A DNA stretch of 64,000 nucleotides from Pelobacter sp. (GCA_030824515.1 JAVBXN010000027.1:1-64000); one strand, 5' to 3'. Positions 8,043 through 16,322 are shown, numbered from the stretch's first letter. Program-made: numbers and translations. The notes: generated by a model not told the origin, from the letters alone.

Positions 8043-8325
8043 ACTCCACCTCTGCCAGGATACGTTTGCCGATAGCCGGTTTAAGCGCCGTTTCCATCAC
8101 CAGATCGACCTTGCTGTGGAGCTTGGCTTCAAGGAATTCCCGCAGATCAACAAAGTCGAACAGGTCGATGTCGCGGCTGAAAGACACAAGTATATCGATA
8201 TCACTCCGCTTACGCTGCTGTCCGCGGACATAGGAACCAAACAGGCCGAGTCGCTGCACGCCATATCGCGTCATGATCTCCGGCTTGCTGTTCCTGATTA
8301 TGTTGATGATTTCCTGTTTACCCAT
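8035..8325 (-). CDS. mntA: MntA-like antitoxin, minimal nucleotidyltransferase
   Basis: The 96-residue protein has the minimal nucleotidyltransferase motif GS-X10-DXD: G30-S31 in GLFGSYVRG and D42-I-D44 in RSDIDILV. In characterised pairs such an enzyme adds AMP to the partner HepT and neutralises it, acting as the antitoxin. It overlaps hepT by eight bases and precedes it, so the antitoxin is made first. The start ATG at 8325 comes shortly after the dapL terminator, so this pair should have its own promoter. None was clearly recognised in the short spacer. It is distinct in sequence from the MNT gene at 10033-10344. Confidence 0.88.
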   Translation of the reverse strand: MGKQEIINIIRNSKPEIMTRYGVQRLGLFGSYVRGQQRKRSDIDILVSFSRDIDLFDFVDLREFLEAKLHSKVDLVMETALKPAIGKRILAEVEYV

Positions 8326-8341
8326 AGTCGTGTAATACCAT

Positions 8342-8372
8342 AAAAAAAAGGGCGCTGCAATCAGCGCCCTTT
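8342..8372 (-). terminator. dapL rho-independent terminator
   Basis: The stem AAGGGCGCTG / CAGCGCCCTTT with a CAAT loop lies right behind the dapL stop. On the minus strand the stem is followed by eight T residues, a textbook intrinsic terminator that ends the dapA-dapL transcript before the MNT/HepT pair. Confidence 0.85.
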
Positions 8373-8381
8373 CGTTTCCAA

Positions 8382-9614
8382 CTATTTGAGGTTCTTCTTT
8401 ATCCTCTCCACCGCCTCAATCACATTCTCGCGATGGCCAAACGCCGACAACCGGAAATACCCTTCCCCGCTGGGGCCGAAACCACTCCCCGGCGTCCCGA
8501 CCACGTTGCATTCGTTGAGCAGCTTGTCGAAGAAGTCCCAACTGCTCATCCCGCCCGGGGTTTTGAGCCAAATATAGGGGGCATCCACGCCGCCGAAGAT
8601 CGTTACGCCTGCTTCCGTCAGACCTTCACGGATGATGCGGGCATTCTCCATGTAATAATCGATGATCTCCTTGGTCTGCTTCCACCCCTCGTCGGAGTAG
8701 ACCGCGGCGGCGGCGCGCTGGACCGGGTAGGAGGCGCCGTTGAACTTGGTGGTGGTGCGGCGCAGCCAGAGTTTGTTGAAACTGTACTTCTCGCCGCTCG
8801 CCATTGTTCCCATGACCTCTTCCGGCACGACTACCAGGCCGCAGCGGACGCCGGTGAAGCCGGCGGTCTTGGAGAAGGAGCGGAACTCGATGGCGCACTT
8901 CTTGGCCCCTTCGATCTCGTAGATCGAGTGAGGGATATCGGGGTTGGTGATGAAGGCCTCGTAGGCGGCGTCGAAGAAGATCACGGCGTCATTGGCGTTG
9001 GCGTAATCGACCCACTTCTTCAGCTCGGCCTTGCTGGCCACGGTGCCGGTCGGGTTGTTGGGGAAGCAGAGATAGATGATGTCTACCTTCTGCGTCGGCA
9101 GCGCCGGAATGAAGTTGTTGGCTTCGTTGCAGGGCATGTAGACGATGTTCTCGTAGTAGCCCTTGTCGTTGGCTTCGCCGGTGCGGCCGATCATGACGTT
9201 GGTGTCGTTGTAGACCGGGTAGACCGGGTCGCCGATGGCCACCACGTTGTCCAGGGCGAATATGTCGAGGATGTTGGCGCAGTCGCACTTGGAGCCGTCG
9301 GAGATGAACATCTCCTCGGTCTTCAGTTCAACACCCAGCGGCTTGTAGGATTTCTCGATGATGGCGTTGATTAGCCAGTCGTAGCCCTGCTCCGGGCCGT
9401 AGCCGGCGAACTGGTCGGTGGTGGCCAGATCGTCCACGGCGGCGTGGAAGGCCTTCAGCACGGCTGGTGCCAGCGGACGGGTGACGTCGCCGATCCCCAG
9501 TCGGATGACCTTGGCGTCAGGGTTGGCGGCGGCAAATTCGCGCACGCGGCGGCCGATCTCGGGGAACAGGTAGCCGGCTTTGAGTTTCAGGTAGTTGTCG
9601 TTGATTTTTGCCAT
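8382..9614 (-). CDS. dapL: LL-diaminopimelate aminotransferase
   Basis: This 410-residue fold-type I PLP enzyme converts tetrahydrodipicolinate directly to LL-2,6-diaminopimelate using glutamate, bypassing the DapD/C/E steps. It serves lysine and peptidoglycan synthesis in the cytoplasm. Visible signatures are [18 protein letters not shown] near the N-terminus, [10 protein letters not shown], the substrate-pocket region [10 protein letters not shown], and the PLP lysine in [12 protein letters not shown]. Length is that of bacterial and chlamydial DapL. The ATG at 9614 has an AAGGAG site. It is the last gene of the dap operon, 18 bases after the HEPN gene, and ends at a strong terminator. A second, broken 3' end of a dapL lies at 7253-7415. 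Confidence 0.96.
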   Translation of the reverse strand: MAKINDNYLKLKAGYLFPEIGRRVREFAAANPDAKVIRLGIGDVTRPLAPAVLKAFHAAVDDLATTDQFAGYGPEQGYDWLINAIIEKSYKPLGVELKTEEMFISDGSKCDCANILDIFALDNVVAIGDPVYPVYNDTNVMIGRTGEANDKGYYENIVYMPCNEANNFIPALPTQKVDIIYLCFPNNPTGTVASKAELKKWVDYANANDAVIFFDAAYEAFITNPDIPHSIYEIEGAKKCAIEFRSFSKTAGFTGVRCGLVVVPEEVMGTMASGEKYSFNKLWLRRTTTKFNGASYPVQRAAAAVYSDEGWKQTKEIIDYYMENARIIREGLTEAGVTIFGGVDAPYIWLKTPGGMSSWDFFDKLLNECNVVGTPGSGFGPSGEGYFRLSAFGHRENVIEAVERIKKNLK

Positions 9615-9632
9615 CTTCGATGAATCTCCTTA

Positions 9633-10040
9633 TCAGTGTTGTTTTCGAATCTGAAGCTTATTTAAAATGATAGTTTCGATTTCCAGGGCCACTTCATAGG
9701 CATGACGGGCTTCTTCAAGCGTCGGTTCGAAGAAGTCATCCGGATAGCGGACACCCACGCCATACTCCGAGATATCTTCCAGTTGATCCTCATACAACAA
9801 CAACTCAGGGAGTATATCAGCCACATCTGTCAGCAGTTTTACCAAGTCGTGGGTCTTGGAGATGTTCCTGGCATTGGCGACCAGCACGCCTTTCAGCAAC
9901 TTCTCAATCGCCTGCTGGGCGTGGAAACAGACCGTATCGGTGGGAATGTTCTCGGCAGCCAGATTATTGCGGATGTTCTGCAGATCGTGCCCGGACTTGC
10001 GGAGCCACTGCTGAACAATTTCAGACGTCACCTCATCCAT
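9633..10040 (-). CDS. HEPN domain protein, partner of the nucleotidyltransferase
   Basis: Starting at the ATG at 10040 (MDEVTSEIVQQWL), the protein has 135 residues. It shows the classical HEPN helix VCFHAQQAIEKLLKGVLV and a later KTHDLVKLL. It lacks the RX4HXY ribonuclease motif of the HepT next door, so RNase activity is less certain. Its start overlaps the MNT stop by eight bases, the same geometry as the 8035/8042 pair. A longer in-frame start at 10133 would overlap MNT by 100 bases and was rejected. It lies 18 bases before dapL and must be on the dap transcript. A toxin or toxin-like role is inferred from the pair type. Confidence 0.85.
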   Translation of the reverse strand: MDEVTSEIVQQWLRKSGHDLQNIRNNLAAENIPTDTVCFHAQQAIEKLLKGVLVANARNISKTHDLVKLLTDVADILPELLLYEDQLEDISEYGVGVRYPDDFFEPTLEEARHAYEVALEIETIILNKLQIRKQH

Positions 10041-10344
10041 GCAGCAGCCTGCCATGGTGAGTGGCGTTGTATACGATGGTACCCGGAATATCCCGGTAAC
10101 GTGCAAACTCCAGCGGAGTGTAGACAAATGCATCCAGGGAAAACGAGCGCCGCGGGAACAACCTTTTCACGGCGACATTACGCTGATGGGGAGACAACTC
10201 GGACTGCATGACCACAAGCAGATCGACATCGCTCTCGTCGTTGGCCTTGCCGTCAGCATAGGAGCCGAACAGATAGATCTTTTCCGGCTGCATTGCCTGC
10301 GTGATCCTGTCCCGTAGCTGATCTATGTCCAGAGTGGAAAGCAT
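10033..10344 (-). CDS. MNT-type nucleotidyltransferase domain protein
   Basis: The 103-residue minimal nucleotidyltransferase carries G27-S28-X10-D39-V-D41 (YLFGSYADG then SDVDLLV). It forms a pair with the overlapping HEPN gene. In such pairs the nucleotidyltransferase modifies or restrains the HEPN partner. It begins 18 bases after the dapB stop, with a GAGGGGT ribosome site, so the pair is embedded in the dap operon between dapB and dapL. The C-terminal half (RNVAVKRLFPRRSFSLDAFVYT) resembles larger MNT proteins. Sequence similarity to the MNT at 8035 is limited to the motif, so the two pairs are separate acquisitions. Confidence 0.87.
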   Translation of the reverse strand: MLSTLDIDQLRDRITQAMQPEKIYLFGSYADGKANDESDVDLLVVMQSELSPHQRNVAVKRLFPRRSFSLDAFVYTPLEFARYRDIPGTIVYNATHHGRLLHG

Positions 10345-10362
10345 GTCATACCCCTCGGAGAA

Positions 10363-11166
10363 CTATTTCAATCCCAGTACATCCTGCATGTCGTAAAGCC
10401 CCGGCGCCTTGCCGACCACCCACTTGGCCGCACGGACCGAGCCGCGCGAGAACATGTCTCTCGTCATGGCGCGGTGGGAGATCTCGATGCGCTCACCCAT
10501 GCCGATGAAGTAGACCGTGTGCTCACCGACGATGTCGCCGCCGCGCACGGTCTGCATGCCGATCTCTTGCTTGGTGCGCTCGCCGCAGATTCCCTCGCGG
10601 TGGTAGTTGGCCACCTTGTTGTAGTCCCGTCCCAGCGCTTCGGCGACGACTTCTCCCATCCGCACGGCGGTTCCTGACGGTGAGTCTTTTTTCTTGTTGT
10701 GGTGCAGTTCGACGATCTCCACGTCGAAGTCATCGCCCAGGATTGTGGCCACGTCCTTCAGGACCTTGAAGCAGACGTTGACACCCACCGACATGTTGGG
10801 AGCCAGCACGGCCGGGATATCCCTGGCCAGTTCCACCGCCAGGGCGCGTTCCTCGGGGGTGAAGCCGGTGGAGCCGATCACGATCGACTTCTTGTGCAGC
10901 GCACAGACTTCCAGGTTCTTGAGCGATACCTTGGGGGAGGTGAAGTCGATCAGCACGTCACAGGCGGCTACCACCGCATTCAGGCTGTCGGTGATATGCA
11001 CGTCGGACTTGCCGCAACCGGCCAGCAGGGCGGCGTCCTGTCCGATGGCCGGGTGGCCGGGACGCTCCAGGGCGCCACACAGCACGGCCCCTTCGGACTC
11101 GATGATTGAGTTGATGATGCGCTGGCCCATACGTCCGGCAGCGCCACAAACGGCTATTTTAATCAT
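10363..11166 (-). CDS. dapB: 4-Hydroxy-tetrahydrodipicolinate reductase
   Basis: DapB reduces the DapA product with NAD(P)H to tetrahydrodipicolinate, the second step after aspartate semialdehyde in lysine/DAP synthesis. The 267-residue protein begins MIKIAVCGAAGRMGQ, the Rossmann GxxGxxG loop. It has the substrate and catalytic segment ELHHNKKKDSPSGTA (His-His and Lys of the E(L/A)HHxxKxDxPSGTA motif) and IGSTGF. The start at 11166 was preferred to one 21 bases upstream because GAGAGG lies at normal distance before it. The gene is third in the dapA operon and is followed at 18 bases by the MNT/HEPN pair. Confidence 0.96.
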   Translation of the reverse strand: MIKIAVCGAAGRMGQRIINSIIESEGAVLCGALERPGHPAIGQDAALLAGCGKSDVHITDSLNAVVAACDVLIDFTSPKVSLKNLEVCALHKKSIVIGSTGFTPEERALAVELARDIPAVLAPNMSVGVNVCFKVLKDVATILGDDFDVEIVELHHNKKKDSPSGTAVRMGEVVAEALGRDYNKVANYHREGICGERTKQEIGMQTVRGGDIVGEHTVYFIGMGERIEISHRAMTRDMFSRGSVRAAKWVVGKAPGLYDMQDVLGLK

Positions 11167-11208
11167 ATTGAAACCTCTCAAATTCAATGAATCAAACTGG
11201 GTGATTTT

Positions 11209-11628
11209 CTACTCGGCAACCTTTTTTACCGTGATCGTATAGGGATTTTTCGCCCCGACCCCAGTTGCCTTCAACCGTTCACCGTTGAAAATGTACTCCT
11301 CGTCGCCGAACTTCCCTTTACAGACGAAAGTAATCGTTTCCTTTGCTTCTTTAACCGGGCAATCGTTTTTCTTGACCACCTTGGTTTCACAGTCCTGACA
11401 AGAGTTTACCAGCGAGACCGTATTAGCCTTTTTGTCAACGGAGACGACCTCTGTCTTGTACGATAATTCGGGCTGTCTGCCGCTGTGGATCTGAATCCGC
11501 CCCTCGTATTTGCCCGGCAATGAATCCAGGGAAAGCTTCTTGACTCCTTCCGCACGGGCATCAGACACTGCGAAAGCCGCAACTGTAGCCAGCATACAAC
11601 AAATCATTACCGTGAACATTCTCATCAT
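11209..11628 (-). CDS. Small exported protein with cysteine pairs, in the dap operon
   Basis: The 139-residue protein has a signal peptide (about MMRMFTVMICCMLATVAAFA, cleaved near ADARA-E). The mature part is about 110 residues and looks like a small beta-barrel: KYEGRIQIHSG, YKTEVVSVDK, GEEYIFNGERL. It contains CQDCETK, CPVKEAK and VCKGK, i.e. four cysteines that could form two disulfides in the periplasm. No known family was recognised. It lies between dapA and dapB on the same strand, with short gaps, so it is likely co-transcribed, although a role in lysine synthesis is not expected of an exported protein. The ATG at 11628 is preceded by a GGGGAGCT stretch. Confidence 0.7.
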   Translation of the reverse strand: MMRMFTVMICCMLATVAAFAVSDARAEGVKKLSLDSLPGKYEGRIQIHSGRQPELSYKTEVVSVDKKANTVSLVNSCQDCETKVVKKNDCPVKEAKETITFVCKGKFGDEEYIFNGERLKATGVGAKNPYTITVKKVAE

Positions 11629-11685
11629 CAGCTCCCCTATCTCCTGTCGCTCGACAGGCGGTTGGCCCCGAACGGGGCGGACAGG

Positions 11686-12558
11686 TCAAATTAGCTTGTA
11701 TTCTTTCATGATCGCTTCCAGTTTGGCTTTATTGGCCGCACCCATCTCGCACAGCGGCAGGCGCACCTCGTCGGAGCATTTGCCCATCAGCCCCAGCGCG
11801 GTCTTGACCGGGATCGGGTTGCTTTCGATGAACATGGCGTTGCCGATCTTGAGCGTATCCAGGTGCAGCTGGCGGGCCTTGGCCAGGTCGCCGGCAAAGA
11901 AGGCGTCGGTCAGGTCGCCCACGGTCTTGGGCATGATGTTGGCCAGAACCGATATGACCCCCACGGCGCCGCAGGCCATCATCGGGAAGGTGATGAAGTC
12001 GTCGCCGGAGAAGACGTCGATCTGGTTGCCGCAGAGCGCCATTACTTCAGAAGCCTGCTGCAGGGAGCCGGTGGCCTCCTTGATTGCCACGATGTTCCTG
12101 TGCGGCGCCAGACGGGCCACGGTCTCCGGCAGCAGGTTGACCCCGGTGCGTCCGGGCACGTTGTAAAGGATCTGGGGGATCTCCACCGCATCGGCGATGG
12201 CCATATAGTGGCGATAGAGCCCTTCCTGGGTCGGCTTGTTGTAGTAGGGGGTAACCAACAGCACGCCGGCCACGCCGATCTCTTTGGCCTCGCGGGTCAG
12301 ATGGATGGCCTCGGCGGTGGAGTTGGAACCGGTGCCGGCGATGACCGGAACGCGCCCTTTAGCCTGGTCAAAAACGATCTTGATTACGTTCAGGTGTTCT
12401 TCATTGTCCAGGGTGGACGACTCGCCGGTGGTGCCGCAGGCGACGATGGCGTCGGTGCCGTTCTCGATCTGGAAATCCACCAGCTCGCGCAGTTTTTGCT
12501 CGTCAACCGCTCCGTTATTGAATGGTGTCACTATTGCTACGATGCTTCCTTTGAACAT
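11686..12558 (-). CDS. dapA: 4-Hydroxy-tetrahydrodipicolinate synthase
   Basis: DapA condenses pyruvate with aspartate semialdehyde, the first committed step to DAP and lysine. The 290-residue TIM-barrel protein starts MFKGSIVAIVTPFNNG, with the GTTGES motif (44-49 region), YYNKPTQEGLYRHY, the YNVPGRTG tyrosine and the Schiff-base lysine in VAIKEATG. Size and all active-site residues are standard. The start at 12558 (GGAGG seven bases upstream) was chosen over an upstream frame extension that only adds a low-complexity Phe/Cys leader. It is the first gene of the dap operon, and a good promoter lies at 12621-12649. Confidence 0.96.
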   Translation of the reverse strand: MFKGSIVAIVTPFNNGAVDEQKLRELVDFQIENGTDAIVACGTTGESSTLDNEEHLNVIKIVFDQAKGRVPVIAGTGSNSTAEAIHLTREAKEIGVAGVLLVTPYYNKPTQEGLYRHYMAIADAVEIPQILYNVPGRTGVNLLPETVARLAPHRNIVAIKEATGSLQQASEVMALCGNQIDVFSGDDFITFPMMACGAVGVISVLANIMPKTVGDLTDAFFAGDLAKARQLHLDTLKIGNAMFIESNPIPVKTALGLMGKCSDEVRLPLCEMGAANKAKLEAIMKEYKLI

Positions 12559-12620
12559 TGTCTGTTCCTCCGTATCTGAAAATTTGAAAATTGCGTGTAT
12601 ACAAAAGAAAAAAGTGGACA

Positions 12621-12649
12621 TTTATAGCACAGAGGTGAGAGAAAGTCAA
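12621..12649 (-). promoter_or_regulatory. Sigma-70-type promoter of the dapA operon
   Basis: On the minus strand TTGACT is followed after exactly 17 bases by TATAAA. This is near consensus and lies about 60 bases before the dapA start. No riboswitch-like fold was recognised in the short leader. Confidence 0.65.
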
Positions 12650-12774
12650 AAAATAAGGCCGGTTTGGACAGATATATCGCCCCGGTCAGTCAGCGGCAAT
12701 CCGGGTGGACGGCTTTTGTGGCAAAGTTCTTGATCGATATGATATACTTCAGAAAAAGTCAGGAGGGACAGATC

Positions 12775-13242
12775 ATGTTTGCCAGAATAATCATACTGCT
12801 GATTCTTGCCGTTGTTTCCTGCCACGATCCGCTGTTCGCGGCACAAAAACCGGATGACCACGATGCGCTGGCAGGGCTCAAAAAGGCCAGTGTCATCTTT
12901 GATGTGCGGGTGCCGGACCACGAAAAGCTGGTTTTCAATCTGAAGCTGATCAATGAAACCTTCGATGGTCTGGTGGCGCAGGGGGTCAAGCCGAAGATGG
13001 TGGTCTCCTTCCGCGGACCGGGCGTCAAGCTCCTGACTGCCGCCGAAATTGATGATGAGGCGCTCGAGCTGATCCGCGAATTGAAAAAAAAGGGGGTCCG
13101 CATCGAAGTCTGTTCCGTCGCACTGCGGGTCTTCAAGGTTGAGCAGGCCGCCATAATCCCGGAAGTCAGGCTGGTGGCCAATGTGTTCAACTCGTTTATC
13201 GGCTACCAGAACAAGGGTTATGCTCTGATAGCGATCAACTGA
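12775..13242 (+). CDS. Exported DsrE-family protein
   Basis: From the ATG at 12775 (AGGAGGGA site) the protein has 155 residues. It has an N-terminal hydrophobic segment of about 20 residues (IIILLILAVVSC), which could be a signal peptide or, with the Cys, a lipobox. The rest is a DsrE/DsrF-like alpha/beta domain: KASVIFDVRVPDHEKLVFNL, VSFRGPGVKLL and VRIEVCSVALR. The cysteine in EVCSVAL sits where sulfur-relay DsrE proteins carry their reactive Cys. Exported DsrE proteins are common in sulfur-metabolising bacteria, but their exact role is unclear. It is divergent from dapA and stands alone. Confidence 0.75.
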   Translation: MFARIIILLILAVVSCHDPLFAAQKPDDHDALAGLKKASVIFDVRVPDHEKLVFNLKLINETFDGLVAQGVKPKMVVSFRGPGVKLLTAAEIDDEALELIRELKKKGVRIEVCSVALRVFKVEQAAIIPEVRLVANVFNSFIGYQNKGYALIAIN

Positions 13243-13441
13243 GCCGTGGCGGGTGAATTTGCCCGCCCGCCCAAAATCATTTAAAATCATCGGCGCCGAA
13301 AACCTGCAAACAGTTCAATCGTCTGCTTGACAATGGTCCGCCTCATATGTCATTTCTATGCAGTTTTTCCCGCATATACCACTGCTTACACAATTCTCAC
13401 GTCCGCCCCCGTGGCCGGACATGCACCACGAAGGGAGTATG

Positions 13442-15625
13442 ATGAATTACACCAAGGCAAAACTTCAGAACGGCTACGCCAACCAGATCCTTACTATCGA
13501 TGTCACCAGCCGCAGCTGCACGGCCACGCCGCTGGACCAGCGGGCCAAGAACTTCTTCCTGGGCGGGCGCGGCCTGGGGTTGTATCTCCTGCACCGATCC
13601 ATCACTGCGCAGACCAGGGCCTGTGATCCGGAAAACCCGCTGATCCTGGCCAATGGTCCGCTGGGGGGCATCCCCCAGTTTCCGGGCACTGCCAAGGCCA
13701 TGGCAATTTCACTCTCCCCGTTGACCGGAATCGCCGGAGTATCCAACTTCGGCGGCTATTTCGGGGCCTTCCTCAAGTATGCCGGTTTTGACGCGCTGCA
13801 GATCAGCGGACGGGCCGACGGCAACGTGATGATCGTGATCGACGGTATGAAAAATGAGGTTACGATCACCGATATTCCGGTCACCGACCAGGTTTTCGAT
13901 CTGGAACAGGAGATCATCGCCCGTTTCACCGCAGCCGGGCACGACAGGCGCCATCTGGCCTTCATGACCACCGGCAAGGGAGCGGCCACCACCCGTTACG
14001 GTTGCATCAACAGCCATTATTTCGATGTTACCAAGCCGGCCCAGGACGGCGGCAAAGGGGTCTGGCGCACCAAACAGGCCGGTCGCACCGGCCTGGGCAC
14101 GGTGATGATCGGCAAGAACGTGCGCGCCATCGTGGTGCTGGCCGATTATCCCCACGGGGAGAATCCCTACGGCGCCGCCGACTGGGACAAGGCCAGGCAG
14201 GCCGGGGCCAGGCTGCACAAGGTGGTCAAGGAGGTCGATCCCCACTCGCTCAAGATGTACCGCAAGGGGAGCGCCGGACTGATCCCGTTCATGAACAAGC
14301 ACGAATACCAGTCGCTGCCGGTCAACAACTACCAGGCCGGCAGTGACCCGCGCGCCGACCATATCTCCGGGAAGTACTACGCCGAAAACCTCTTCGAGCA
14401 CCGCGGCATGGACGGTTGTTTCCCCGGCTGCAACCTGATGTGCACCAAGGGGGGCTGGGTCACGCTCAAGACCGGCGACCACGCCGGGAAAAAGGTCTGG
14501 GTGGACGGCCCGGAATACGAGACAGCCGCCGGCTTCGGCTCCAACATCGGCGTCTGGTGCCCGGAGTTCGTGATGGAGGCCAACTGGCACTGCGACAACT
14601 ACGGTATCGACACGATCACCAGCTGCGTGCTGATCTCGTTTCTGATGGAATGCTTCCAGCGCGGCTACCTGAACCGTGAAGAGGCCGACGGTCTGGAGCT
14701 GGAATTCGGCAACGAGGATGCCGCCATGACCTTCCTGCACCGTATCGCCCTGGGCGAGGGTGCGCTGGCAAAAGCCGCCGGCAAGGGTATGGGGGCGGTG
14801 GTGGACCTGGTGGTGGAGATGTACCGCAAGCGGAGCGGGGTTGACGCACGCGGCGAACTGGAGCGTTTTGCCATGCAGACCAAGGGGTTGCCGTTCTCGC
14901 TCTACCGCACCCACCGTTCGCTCTCAATGCAGGGCTCCTACGCCGCCGCCAGCGATATCGGCGCGCACCATGCCGCTGCCTGGCTGATCAAAGTCGATCT
15001 GCTGGGGGCCTTCCCCAACTTTGAGGACAAGGCCAAGGCGCTGATGACCTTTCCACGGGTGAGGCTGGGCAACGACAACCTGGGTTTGTGCAAGCTGCCC
15101 TGGGTGGATGTGTTCAACCCGGAATCCGCCAAAACTCTGGGGGCCGATGCCCATATCAACCCGGCCTCGCAGGAAATCTACGCCGACTTCTACAATGCCA
15201 TGCTCGGCACCGACCTGTCCTGGCAGGAGATCTTCGCCCAGACCGACCGTGACATCAACCTGCAGCGGGTGATGAACGTACTTTGTTTCGGCAGGGAGAC
15301 CGCGCAGAAGGACTGGATTCCGGAACGGGCCATCGGGCCGACCGAAGATGCCTTCTACGACGCCGAGGCTGAATACAACGACGGCGAACTGGCCAGGATC
15401 CTGTCAAAACCGCTGGAACAGGTGCAGTCCCTGCCGACAGCCGAAAAACGGGAAATCCTGATGCGGGAGCGGGTGGCCGATCTGAAGAAACTGGTCAGGG
15501 TCTATTACGAGGAGCGGGGCTGGAACGAATCAGGCATCCCGACCGTGGCCACGCTGCAGGGGCTGGGATTGTGGGATTTTATCACTGATGAGGCCAGGAC
15601 GCGGATCGCGGAACTGAACGCCTGA
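13442..15625 (+). CDS. Aldehyde:ferredoxin oxidoreductase family protein (tungsten/molybdopterin)
   Basis: The 727-residue protein has the AOR N-domain (FFLGGRGLGLYLL near residue 40, then NPLILANGPLGG) and the cluster-binding CFPGCNLMC at about 325, with a further Cys in NDNLGLCKLPW late in the protein. These four cysteines would hold the 4Fe-4S cluster beside the bis-pterin tungsten site. EYETAAGFGSNIG and NYGIDTITSC match the pterin-binding signature. AOR enzymes oxidise aldehydes to acids, or the reverse, using ferredoxin; relatives include the benzoyl-CoA reductase subunit BamB. The start at 13442 was chosen over 13358 because AAGGGAG precedes it at four bases. No ferredoxin-like partner gene is next to it, so it may act alone. 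Substrate unknown. Confidence 0.88.
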   Translation: MNYTKAKLQNGYANQILTIDVTSRSCTATPLDQRAKNFFLGGRGLGLYLLHRSITAQTRACDPENPLILANGPLGGIPQFPGTAKAMAISLSPLTGIAGVSNFGGYFGAFLKYAGFDALQISGRADGNVMIVIDGMKNEVTITDIPVTDQVFDLEQEIIARFTAAGHDRRHLAFMTTGKGAATTRYGCINSHYFDVTKPAQDGGKGVWRTKQAGRTGLGTVMIGKNVRAIVVLADYPHGENPYGAADWDKARQAGARLHKVVKEVDPHSLKMYRKGSAGLIPFMNKHEYQSLPVNNYQAGSDPRADHISGKYYAENLFEHRGMDGCFPGCNLMCTKGGWVTLKTGDHAGKKVWVDGPEYETAAGFGSNIGVWCPEFVMEANWHCDNYGIDTITSCVLISFLMECFQRGYLNREEADGLELEFGNEDAAMTFLHRIALGEGALAKAAGKGMGAVVDLVVEMYRKRSGVDARGELERFAMQTKGLPFSLYRTHRSLSMQGSYAAASDIGAHHAAAWLIKVDLLGAFPNFEDKAKALMTFPRVRLGNDNLGLCKLPWVDVFNPESAKTLGADAHINPASQEIYADFYNAMLGTDLSWQEIFAQTDRDINLQRVMNVLCFGRETAQKDWIPERAIGPTEDAFYDAEAEYNDGELARILSKPLEQVQSLPTAEKREILMRERVADLKKLVRVYYEERGWNESGIPTVATLQGLGLWDFITDEARTRIAELNA

Positions 15626-15651
15626 GAGGTTTAAAACAGGATTAAACGTAA

Positions 15652-15684
15652 ACAGGGGGTCAACCAGCGCGGTCGGCCCCCTGT
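15652..15684. terminator. Hairpin between convergent AOR and PEP-CTERM genes
   Basis: The stem ACAGGGGGTC / GGCCCCCTGT, with a loop of about 13 bases, lies between the two convergent genes. It has no clear T run on either side, so it may stop transcription weakly from both directions. Confidence 0.45.
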
Positions 15685-15713
15685 CTGCGTCTTGAGGAAT
15701 GTAAAGTATACCG

Positions 15714-16322
15714 TCAGCTTCTGCCTGCCGCGGTTTTGGTTCTTCTGCGCAACACGACCGCAATGCCTGCCAGCCCAGCTCCGAGCAGGACTACTGTGCC
15801 CGGTTCCGGCACCGTTGTCGGGGCGGATTCGTAACAGCCGGCCAGGTTCATCCAGTCAACCCTGAAACTGCCGCTTTCCGACTTGATGGTGACCGTGAGC
15901 AGGTGGTCATCATAGAGCTGGGAAAAGACATCTATCGTTCCGGTTCCGCCGGTGCTTAGGGTCCTGTTGTTCCATAGCAGGAGATTGTCCAGCATCAGGT
16001 CGGCAACGTCGCCGTTAGCCCCGCATAGGCGCATGGTCAGATAGGCACGATGTAATATATCCGTTTCTCCCATAGGCCCGATTCTGTCCACTGGAATAAG
16101 AGACCAGTCGCTGCCATCATTTTGCAGTGGCACGGCGGCGATTTTCCACAGATACAAACTGTCCGTGTCCAGGTCAAAGGTCCAGGTGGAAGAACTCCCC
16201 GACGTGAAGTAGATATCGCCCGGACGGTAATCCTCGAAGTGATAGTAGGTCGCCTGCGCCATGCCTGCGAAAACCAGCGAAAACAGCATTGCCAGAAATA
16301 AGCTCGTCATTCTCTTTTTCAT
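15714..16322 (-). CDS. PEP-CTERM sorting domain protein
   Basis: The 202-residue protein has an N-terminal signal peptide (MKKRMTSLFLAMLFSLVFAGMAQA). The C-terminus is a PEP-CTERM anchor: VPEPGT, a hydrophobic helix LLGAGLAGIAVVL and an RRR basic end. Such proteins are exported and processed by exosortase, usually in bacteria that make an exopolysaccharide. The middle (about 30-170) is a beta-rich domain with many aromatic and Asp residues (WTFDLDTDSLYLWKI, IDVFSQLYDDHLLTV) and no recognised family. The exosortase and its glycan genes are not in this window. The gene stands alone, converging on the AOR gene. Confidence 0.85.
   Translation of the reverse strand: MKKRMTSLFLAMLFSLVFAGMAQATYYHFEDYRPGDIYFTSGSSSTWTFDLDTDSLYLWKIAAVPLQNDGSDWSLIPVDRIGPMGETDILHRAYLTMRLCGANGDVADLMLDNLLLWNNRTLSTGGTGTIDVFSQLYDDHLLTVTIKSESGSFRVDWMNLAGCYESAPTTVPEPGTVVLLGAGLAGIAVVLRRRTKTAAGRS

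Noticed and set aside
8433..9374. Plus-strand frame of 313 codons across dapL
   Set aside because: Gly/Val/Asp-biased shadow of the dapL gene on the opposite strand.
13709..14914. Long minus-strand frame of 401 codons in the aldehyde oxidoreductase gene
   Set aside because: It is antisense to a clear AOR gene and shows no domain or ribosome site.
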